A DNA stretch of 64,000 nt from Lophius americanus (lineage: Eukaryota; Chordata; Actinopteri; Lophiiformes; Lophiidae). The stretch lies in the NCBI GenBank assembly GCA_037951165.1, contig JBBDHG010000041.1:2822001-2886000 (forward strand), given 5' to 3'. Below the pieces are notes generated by a model that had not been told where the DNA came from, made no database searches, and worked only from the letters and a program-made list of their open reading frames with translations. The translations under genes were made by a program, and so were the position numbers. Below, one piece after another: positions 45,462 to 56,944 of this stretch (position 1 is the stretch's first letter; every line of letters starts with the position of its first letter).

Positions 45462-48400
45462 TCTGCATATGGATGGGCACTCTTTTTACACCAAAAAAGG
45501 AAGAAACTTTGCAGCATTCAGCAAATTATGGGTAGCGATATGGACGAAATCAAATTAAACCTTAATTTTGACCAAATACCTCAATCTCGATATTGTGACT
45601 ATATTGTGGACGGGGTAAAAATTATAATTCTAGTGTAATGAGGGGCCTCGCAAGAAGGGTAATGTTTATTAGCATAAATATTGTTTTTGTATTCCTTCTC
45701 TGATATTGATTTGATATTGCCATGAAAAAATTAAACAAAGCGCTCCTTCAAAAAAGTTTTATACAAGTTTCTCGCAAAATATTACATTTTAGAACGTAAG
45801 ATCACATTAAAAAACATTCAGCCCGCGAGCAAATATCTAATTTCTATAATAACTGGCCCGCTGGTACGGCACAAACACCAGAGATACTACAAGTCCCAGA
45901 ATGCACTGCGATAGCTGGCGCGACACACAAAAAAGCGGCAGCGCGTCTCTCCACACCGTTGTCAGATATCAGCTTTTATCCGGTCACCCTAATAAACTTT
46001 AGGCTGACTCGTTACGAGAGATGCTAAGGAGCCCGGAAGGGGATATGGATGATAAACATTTTTAAGGCGCTAAATAATAAACCTGTTTGTATGTCGCACG
46101 TGGGTATGTCATGTGATCTTGCATGGTGGGCTTCTAGTGAGACCCACGAGCTTCATGCCTCGGATAAATCTTCTTCACTTCTATGGAAGTGATGATGTGA
46201 TCACTTCTATTGATTAGTGGTGTGACCAGTCCAGATGCTACTATGTTTGTTTGTTTTTTTCAAACTTTATCGCCACTGACAACAATGAACAGACAATTAA
46301 CTTTGCAGAGCAAACTCATCTTTTGTGGGTTGTACCTGGAATAAACGCACTAATGGTTAAAGATTTTAACATTTTTCATTATACAAACCTTCCATGCACA
46401 TACACATACATACACATACACTTTACACACATGCGTATCAATACACATGGCGCATATGCACACATACATGTAAATATATGCATGTGAGTCCACAAAAAAG
46501 CACCTCAAAAAGCCAGATCATGTTTCTAACTAAGCTAAACATAACTGGCGGTATCCTTTGACCAGAATTGTCCCGCAAGGCCCTATCCTTGGCCCCTTAC
46601 GGTTTTAGCATATACTTGCTGGCACCGGGTCGTATAATAGCCATTAAGACTTAGTAACTCAAAATGTGCTGAACCAAACATCTGAGCAGGACATTCAAGG
46701 GTTAAAGCTATTTGAGAGGTTTTTTTTTTTTTTTTACTGTTTTTGCTGTTTCCTTTTCTCACAGGCCAAATTGATATAACATGCATTTCTTTCGTACAAT
46801 AAAAAATTAGTTTTTTAAAAAAGAAATATGGGAAACCAGGAGGGAGTCAATACTTTTCCCAGCACTCTATGAGCACAAAGACACTCCATGTCCAGATCTT
46901 CAGTCGTGGCAGCATTACAGTAAATAGCTCATTGCTTTTGTTCAGTCCCGTCTGCTGAACTGGTAATCTGTCATTTCGGGCCGGGTCAGGGCCGGGGTTA
47001 GGGGAAGGGGACGTCCCATCTAAAACAGGCATGAGAGCAGAGCAGAGGGCATAGAGGATAAGTGTGCAGTAACTCGATGAGATAACCAAGTCCGGTTAAA
47101 CTCAAGGGTAATGGAAAAGCTCATAACCTGACCAACTACATGTTGAAGTAAAACCTCTCCGAGTATCTCAGGAAGAGTGATATTTGAGGACAAATATACA
47201 ATAATGAGACAAGCGGGCTTTTTTTTTACACCTTCATCTGCAGAAAGAAGTAAAAAAAGCAATGAAGGATCGCAAAGCTCCGCCGAGGCTCAACAGAACC
47301 CTAGGTTTGGGAAAAGTTCTTGCAGATTTCTCCGTTTATGTCTAATGAATTATTGCCAGCCTTTAAATCCACCGACAACTTCAACAAACTCTCTGAGTAT
47401 CGCTCAAATACTCTGTAGCCGGTCGTCTCCTGCACCTTCCATTTCAGTGTCTCTGTTCAGTCCACTGAGCCCCCAGAGGAACATCAGAGGAACTATTAAA
47501 ACTGAGCCCCAAATAACCCCCACAAGGAACATCAAAGGAGTCAAAGGAACAAAGGCAGAAATAGCCACTTTGTAATGTCGCTACTCCAATCGGCTTATTA
47601 TTATAGTTCAGTGTATTTTAAATGCTAAGCACATAACATCACGAAAATCTAATCGCTTAATCCCAAAAACTACATCTGGGTACAATTTCATGCAAAGCCT
47701 TCCTGCAGCTTTTCCGTAATCTTCCTCAAACATACAAAGAAACAAATAAAACAGACGAACGCACAGCGGTGAAAACTTTACTGTTTGATGTCTAAAAAAA
47801 AAGAACGTTTCTCAAAGATCCAGTGCTGGAGTTCCACAGTCGGAGCGGCGCGTGTCACCAGCAATCATACTGACATCTCTACTGTTCCTGGTCTGCATGC
47901 AGAAGCTGAGTCACGGAACCGGAGGCTTTTGTTGCAGGGAAGGTGATTAAAACGCTGCAGCAGATCTGCCTCATGACAATCAGCACCAAGAGACAAGTGC
48001 TACACATTCTGAAAATAGGAGTGGAATCATCCCACCTTCTTTGCACCGTCTGACTCATTGTGGGTCTATTTCTGTCTCAAAGATGTAGACACCTGTCTCA
48101 CTCCATTCCCCAAAGCCCCCCCGCCTCTGTGCCGGGCTCCGGCGGGCTGGATCCCGGCAGATTGCTGCTGTTTCAGCCGCAGTTTCATCATTCAGCATCC
48201 AGATTTCACATGACGGCAATTATTCTTTGACGTTTACAGCAGGGCCTTTACAAAAGGGAATACTGGTTGTATCATTTAGTTTATTTATTTATTTATTTTT
48301 TCCCAATGTAAGTTGTTATGGTGAAATTATTATAGGAATTGTGCGTAACTGATATTCTTCAAGTCAACATTTCGTACATATCTCACTTACCCCCGTCAAT

Positions 48401-51400
48401 AGCCCAAAGTATCTCTTTCTACACGCTGCCCCCGATTCAAGGGATGTTTGTTTATTTGCATGTTTGTTTGTTTGTGAGAAGGATTACCCACAAACTACAG
48501 GACAGATTTGCATGGAATTTTATCGAGAGACAAAAAAATAAATGCTGTCAGGAGTTGTGACGTCACAATGTGGCTATCGCAGCCTTTGATCCTTGATTCC
48601 TTTGTTCTTTGTTCTTTGGAGATTTAGTTTTTGGCTCAGTTTCAAGAGTTCCTTTGATTCCTTTGATGTTCACTTGGGTGTGGAGCTTGGGGTCTCAGTG
48701 GGCTGAACTGAGACGCTGAAGTGGAAGGCCCGGGAAACAAGCGACTAGTATTTGAGAGATACTCAGAGTTTGTTGTAGTTGTCAGTAGATTTAGAGGCTG
48801 GAAATAACTCGGAGGGAGGAATCTGCATGAATCTTTCCTAAACTAAGGGTGCTGTTATGCCTCGCTGGAGGTTTGTGCTCTCTGAGCGCTTTTCTACTAA
48901 ATTAACTGAAATGAAACTGCAAATATGACAAGTTAACGTGTTTACGACTTGTTTTCTTCTAGTTGCACCAAAGTTCTCACCAGCTTCTTCCTCAGCGTTG
49001 GCTCTCGATGGCGGCGGACCCAGAAGCCTCGGCGGCACCGTAACACTCATGACAGCTGCACACAGCTCTTAGCCTTTCTCCTCCACCCCGACCCCGCGTT
49101 GTAACACGAACTGCTGGCATGCTGGTCGCCGCCTCGTATCACACGCCGTTCCACTGTGAGTCTCGAGATCTCACGGCCAGTTTTAGTCAAGCGGAGGTCA
49201 GAGTCTGTGCTCGCCTGGCTGTCACATCTACACCATGTGGAAGCGAGACGGACTCCTCTGTGTTAACTGTGCTTGTTTTGAAGCCATGGCAACTGTGATC
49301 GTCCTCATGGCGCTGAAGGATGGCGCTGTCTGCTTTTAACTGGACGAGATGAGATTCTGGACTTTGCGTGCGAGCAGCTTGTGAATGTTTCACCTTTTAT
49401 TCTTTCTGTCCTGACCGGAGAGAAAGAATGAAATCATTCTTGGCTCTGGCTGTGAGGGAACTTCTGCATCGAGGAACGTGACGCAATCACCTACAACAGA
49501 GATGATATATATCAGGAGGTTATACGCAGACAGACAGAGATATATAGAGATACAGATAAATGCGTAGAGAGAGCTAGAGATATATTTGGATGTGCAGAGA
49601 GAGAGAGATTGGGATGTATAGAAAGAGAGAGAGAGATAGTTGGATGCATAGAGAGAGAGAAAGACAGATGCATAGATTGAGATAAAGATTCAGACAAATA
49701 AATAAAGAGAGATAGATATACAGATAGATGTATAGAGAGAGATGGAGATTAATGCAAAGAGAGAGAGAGAGAGATACAGACAGATACATAGAGAGAGAGA
49801 GAGATACAGATTTGGGAATTTTATCTATTTACATAATTTGTTTTTTTACATCCTTATATGCTTTAATATATCAAGAAACTTCCTAAATATCCATAGTTGG
49901 TCGGTGGCACCTTTGACCTATGGTCTCCAGCAGGGCTCCACCCTTGGCCCCTTATTCTTTGGCATATACATGTTGCCACTGGGTCATTTTAAACAGGTCC
50001 AGTCATATTTTTCAATTAAAAATAATGTCTCAAAATGAGATCAACCAAACAGTTGAGCAGGACATTAAAGGGTTTTAATTACTTATTTAAGCAATAGATC
50101 AAATAAAAGTGTAATTTCATGTAAAGCCATTATACCTTCTCGGATGACTTTTTAAAATTCTTTACACAAGCGTCTAAATCATGACAGCTTCAAATAGTCC
50201 AGCTTTGCTGTCACCATTCAGGGAGTGGAAACCGGAATCCTGACTCTGGGGGCCTCCTGAACATCTGATCCGCTCTTGGACCGGGACTCTAAGCGCTGAT
50301 GTAACAAACGATGGGGACTGATCCACAAATATCCTGCTACGACTCGATTACTCAGATATACACTTGCTTTGTCTCGTCTTCTTAGTTTTTCAGCCTTATC
50401 CACGTGTATTTTGTCAATACGATATTTCGGAAGCAACGGTTGCCATATTCTAGCGGTCCATCAGAACTGAAGAACTTCCTCTGAGCTACAACATCCTGAC
50501 GTTAATCCTACGAGTCGAAGCAGAACCAGAACCCACACATTGCTAGTGAGCGACGCAGCCGGGCATTATAATGTGACCCAGTGGCAGCATGTATATGCTA
50601 AAGAGTAAGGGGCCAATGACAGAGCCCTGAGGGACACCACGGGTCCGAGGGACCACTGAGGTGGAGGTATTTATCATCCATATTCGATAAGTAGGATTCT
50701 TGTTTGGCATATTAAATAATTTGAGGTCTTACCGACCAGAATTATACATATATATTCTAGAAACATGCTTTACTAAAACGGTGGAGCTAAACCAATCACA
50801 GTGGATTATTTCCATGAAACAAAAAATTTCGTCTGAAACGTCCGAGTTCATTTAGTTTCACCCTTGACATCTAAGATCTTAAATCAATAAATTCCCCAAA
50901 GAAATTTCTTTTTTCTCCTGTTTTTTTTTTTTTATTGTCTTGATGAGGACATTAAAAGGTTCCTAAATATATACTATTCTGGTTTCTGTGTTTCCATGAC
51001 AACAACTAATGCCTCTTCCTCAGAAAAGCCCCACCTGGATTCTTGTGCATGTACACCAGTGATGAAGATGCTAGTTGGATGTACTATAACTACATATTTA
51101 CTCCTAAAGTGTATTCATGCAAATACCCTGGCTTCATTCAGATCTTGTTTCTCCTCCCAGAGCTCCTCTCAAGCTCCTCCACCCACGACGAGGAGACTCT
51201 GGTGCACCTACAGCTCCAGCGGCCGGAGGAGGACCTCTTTTCTTGTGGGTGCGACAAAACGGAGGAGCATGCCAGCCAGAGCTCCTCCAACGACACTCCA
51301 GCTCCAGAGAGGACCTTGTGCCAGCCCTGCACCAAACCCGCGTCCTCTCCAGAGCACGATGAAGAGGAGGCAGCCGCCGTGGAAGGTGAGGCGTCCGCTG

Positions 51401-54400
51401 AGGCGGCGACGAGCGATGGAGGGGAAGTCGAGGAGGCAGATTCCTCAGAAGACGTGGAGGTGATCTCTGAGGAGGAGCCTGAGGCTGTAGATGAGGCCCA
51501 CGTGATGGAAGACGAGGATGAGGTGGATGTTGAGGAAGAGGAAATGGTAACTGGTGATGGAAGAGAGGAGGAGGAGGAGGAGGAGGAGGAGGAGGAGGAG
51601 GCAGCTGAGCCACAGGAGGAAGTCGCAGAAGGTGAAGAACCTTCTGCTGAAGTGGGAGAAGTCGATGAAGGTGAAGAGACGCTGGAGGAATCAGAGGCAA
51701 CAGATGAGGAGGAAGTTCTGGAGACCTCAACACACACTGACGAAGAGGAGGAGGCTATCGAGGAGGTTACAGTGGTTGAATCAGAACCAGAACCGGAAGT
51801 TACTGCAGATCGAGAACCGGAACCAGAATCAGAGATGATGACACAGCAAGAACCTGAACCGGAACCAGAGATGGCGGCAGAACCAGAACCTGAAGCGGAA
51901 GCAGAGGTGATTGCAGAGCCAGAACCTGAACCGGAACCAGAGGTGATTGCAAAGCCAGAACCTGAACCGGAACCAGAGGTGGCGGCAGAACCAGAACCTG
52001 AAGTGGAAGCAGAAGTGATTGCAAAGCCAGAACCTGTCCTGGAACCAGAGGTGATTGCAGAGCCAGAACCTGAACCGGAACCAGAGGTGGCGGCAGAACC
52101 AGAACCTGAAGCGGAAGAAGAGGAGATAGCAGAGCCAGAACCTGAACCAGAACTAGAGGTGACTGCTGAGCTAAAACCTGAACCAGAACCTGAGGTGAAT
52201 GCAGAGCCAGAACCTGAACCTGAACCAGAGGCAACTGCACAACCAGAACCAGAGGTGACTGCAGAACCAGTCCCTGAACCAGAACTAGACATTACTGCTG
52301 ATCCAGAACCTGAACTTGAACTAAACGTAAATGCAGAACCAGAACCAGTGGTGACAGCAGAACCAGAACCTGAACCAGAGGTTGTCCCTGAAGAGGAACC
52401 AGAGCCTGTTGGGGAGGAGATCACCTCAGAATCTGTACAGGACGTGGTCGTGGAAACAGAACCAGTGGAGGCGGTTCCGGTCGAGGACGTGTCTCAAAGC
52501 AAAGGTACAAAAACTTCATTAATATAATTTGGGTTTATAAATGATTTTTTTTCCGCTCAGTTCCAACCTAAAGCTACACCAGAACCAAAATTAAAACCTT
52601 CTCATTGACACCAGACGCCGATGGTTCTGTCCATCAGTGTCTCTCCTCCTCGATGGTTCTGTCCAAATCCAATCCATTTTTGTGGTCCAAAAAGTTACAA
52701 ATAAGTTTCTTTTTCTTCTAAACGATAAGTTTCAATATCAGGAGACGGTTTCCTTCTGTAAGAAATACACTTTATTCTTAGATTGGAAGGTTCTGCTGTT
52801 TCCCTTTTTGTTTACAGTCGATTCTACGGTTGAGTCTCCTTGAAATAAAAGAAATAAAAGACATAAAAGCCATAAAACTTAGATATTTGACTGATAGAGT
52901 AACAAGAAAGGTCCTTTTTAACACCAAACTAACTATACTACTATAATAACTATAATACTAATTATAATAATAATAATAATAATAATTATGATCATAACGA
53001 TATCTTTATTTATAACGCACCTTTCAAAACAACGTTACTAAGTACTTTACAATAAAACACAAAAGAAATAAAACCATATAATGGAAATACTTAAGTAACG
53101 TACAAGTACGTACTTAACTTTGTACTCAAGTACAGTACTTCAGTAAATGTAACTAGTTATTAAACCAAAACTGATAACTACAACTCTGCTGTCGTCCCTG
53201 ACAGTAAGATGATATCCCCGGAAAGTCCCAAATCCCCTGCGTTTTACCCCTGACTGAAAAAAAACTGCGTTTTTGGTAAAGAAAACTCCCCCTAGTGAGT
53301 AAAATATTAACTATCGGAGTAAAATACGATATTCAAGATGGAAATCCTCATGTCGATTCATATTCACCAAAGTTGTACCTAATCGGACCAATAATTAGGA
53401 TGTAATGGCTAAAAAAAAGTGTTATCTCTAAAAACAATATCCCCATAGTGAGTAAAGCATAAACTATTAGAGTGAAATTGAATAATTTAATAAAAGTAAA
53501 TTATAAAATTTAGACTCAATAGGACCAGCGGTTGAGAAATTATGGCCCGTAAGCTTTCAGATATAAAGCTCCCCCTAGTGTCAGACACATAAAAACTGAC
53601 CTTCCCCAACATCAATCCAAATCTTCCTCGCACTAAAGTCTATGCTGGTAAAAAATCTGAAAATGATTCATGAATCATTTTTTTGAGTTATGCCTGGAAA
53701 ACAGTGTTTTCAAAGAAAGCTCCCCCTGGTGGCTAAAATATGAACTATAAGAGTAAAATATGGTCAAGATAGATTTCCTTGAGACATTTCATATTCATCA
53801 AAGTTGGACGAAATTTGACTAACAACTGAGAAGTTAGTAATTAGTAATCAGAAAATGATAAAAACATCCATAAATACCTTTTTAAATTTCATGAAAAGAA
53901 CAAATATGTGCGCCGGCTGTCTGATGTTTATCCTCATCAAACTTAACTCTCACTGTCTGCTAAGACGCCGCTTCATAGTTCACTTTGAAGACCTCGCTAA
54001 AGGAATATTTCACCACTCGAGTGGAACAATCTGGAACAAAGGAGCTCAGGGGAATGTGGAACTAAATTCTTTGATTGATAACTCGTTCACACAAGACCAT
54101 GTGATTTCTCACAACATATCAACAAAACCATTCTTAGTCATTATTACTTATCTTAAAATGTGACAGAACCTGTTTATAAAAAGACCCGGTGGCAGCATGT
54201 AGTTTGCAAAAGAGCAAGGGGCCGAGGACGGGGCCCTGGGGGGGACACCGCAGGTCAAAGGCGTCACCAAGGAGGAGGCGTTAATTAAGGCTACTGAGGA
54301 AGTACTGTTCAATTAGTAGGATTTTTTTTTGGCATATAAAGGCTTGCGAGGACTTACTAAACAGAATTAAGGAACTTTATACATCCAATAAAAGTCTAAG

Positions 54401-56896
54401 GGTCCAATAGTTTTATAAAAACATTCTTTACTAAAAGGTTAAGCTAATAAATATAAGTTATTTTCGGTGTGATACAGAATAAAAAAATTAAAATTCCTTT
54501 TTTTTTTCTGTTGGAAAACATGATTGACCAAATAATCTTGTTATTGTCTCAGACAGTAAATAATAATAATAATAATACATTTAATTTATAATGCATAAAT
54601 AGTAAAAGTAGATAACAACATTAAAGGGCTGAAGATTAATTGGACCTCTAAGAATAGTTTGTGCATCACTGACATAACTTTAACTCTAACATTTATCCTA
54701 GACGGGTCGTGAAATAACCGCAGGGATCTCTGTGTTCCCTTCCTCCTCGTTCCGGGACATGCCGAACCGCCGGAATATGACCCGGCGTGTAGCTTAAGGG
54801 CTATTAGCTACGACTTCCAGCACAGAAATAAACTCACCGAAATAACAGAGGAAAGGAGGAGACAGATGGACGGACAACGGCGTGATGTAACGGCGTGATG
54901 TAACGGCTCAGATGTTCCGCTCACTCGCAGCGCCGGAGAGAATCCGGGGGGGGGGCATTTCTTGATTTACTGTCTGAGACAATAACTTTGCTTTAAATAA
55001 TTTTGTATCTCACCGAAAAATAGTCAATTTTCATTCGCTCGACCTTTTAGTAAACAATGTTTTTATAAAACTATTTGACCCTTTTTGCATGTATAAAGTG
55101 ACATAATTATGTTTAGTAAGTCCTCACATGCCTTTATATGCCAAAAAAAAAATCCTACTAATGGAGCAGTAATTTGTCAGTAGCCTTAATTAATGCCTCC
55201 TCCTTGGTGGCCCCTTTGACGTGTGGTGTCCCCCCCTGGGCTACGTCCTAGGCCCCTTACTCTTTAGCATATACTCTTTAGAAGTAAAAATGAGTTTGAG
55301 CTTATTGTAAGTACTGGTACTACAATCATAACAGTAAATACTTATAATAACATATGACTTCATATGATTGTATAAACGTTTCCCCTGATTGGATTCCTCA
55401 AATTTAATGTTATGTTCACAGTGTTTTGTGCAAAAAAGCTCCACCTAGTGACTGAAATATGTCATATTCATTTTAAATATAGTTCATACAAGAAAGATCT
55501 CCCCAAGTTCATTCATATGCACCCAATTCGCACTAAATCGGACCAACGGTTAGGAAGTTACGTCTGAAAAAACTGTGTTTCTCTCTCTGAAGAAAGCTCC
55601 CCCTGGTGGGTAAAATACGAAACTTCAGAGTAAAGTATGATATATATACACAGAAGATATCTCTCCTCGAATCGAATCATGGACCAAATATATTCTAAAA
55701 CAAGCCATTTGTTAAGAGGTTATGTCAGCAAAACAGTATTTTGGGGGGGAAAAACTCCCCCTGGTGTGTAAAATATGAACTATTAGAGCAAAATACGGAA
55801 TTTGCAAGATGGATCTAATGAAGTTGATTCATATGCATAAAACTTTGGACTAAATCAGAGCAATGATGAAAATTTGTGGCCAAAACTACATTGTGATAAA
55901 ACTCCCCCTAGTGTCAGAAATATACAACAGACCTTTCCTCCAGAATCACTCCAATTCTTCCTCACAAAATGAAAATGTCCAAATGATACGTGAAATAGTT
56001 TTCGAGTCATGTTATTTGTTTGGATAAAATCTCAAAGTGCTACAAGGTAAAAGCCGATAGAAGCATCGATAAACAATATAATAATAATTCTATAAAAATA
56101 TGACCAAAAAAGCAGCAATGTTAATTAAAGTTATAGGTTCTGCCAAAAGGAAAAGTTTTAAGCCCTGTTTTAAAAGTCTCAGTCGTCTGTGGAGCCCTCA
56201 GATGGTCAGGGAGGGCATTCCTCAGATGAGGGGCAGCAGAACAGAAGACCCGATTCATATGCAACGAAATCAGACCAACGATTAAGAAGTAATGCCGAAA
56301 ACTGTGATTTTCATGAAAAGCTCCACCTATTGAGCTATTAGAGTAAAACACGACATAAAGAAGATAGATCATCTTGAGTCGATCCATGTGAAACTAGTCT
56401 TTTACTAGCCTAAGACAGTAAATGAATTCCCCAAAAGAGGAAAAAAGTGCAAATAATGGATAATTTTCCCATATTGTTTTTTTCTCGCCGAGGTCATTAA
56501 AGGGTTATGTGAGTATTCGAGTACCTGGTTACATTCTGCCCCGGCTTCAGTCGCAGATATGTGCATGTCCGGGCTTCTGCCATGAACAGTTGATTCATAG
56601 TCTGATCCATCCATCAGAACATGAAGACCGGCCAGCAGGCCCGGCAAAGAGGGACCGTTCCCACCTTGAGGAGACGCTGCGATTGGCTACTGCTGAACCC
56701 TCAGAGGAGCACTCAGGTGAGGAAGGACAGATTGTGACTGATGCTTCTTTCTGCAGAATGTTTTCCACCACTTGGTCAACGGGAAAAAGGAAAATCTATG
56801 TTTGCGTGTGAATGAGAGGAAGGTTTCGACAAGTTTTGGGTTTTCCGCTGAAAGTGTTTGGAAAATTGCTTCATTATGCTTCCTGGAGGCTGTAGC

Positions 56897-56944
<48 letters not shown>

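Noticed and set aside
51043..51160. Upstream extension of the srl exon 2 frame starting at an ATG
   Set aside because: TTCTCCTCCCAG before 51161 is a good acceptor and exon 1 with a signal peptide at 44603 joins in phase; the extension is intronic.
51138..52424. 428-codon antisense frame, Ser/Gly-rich
   Set aside because: Mirror of the Glu/Pro-rich srl exon 2; composition and repeat pattern fully explain its openness.
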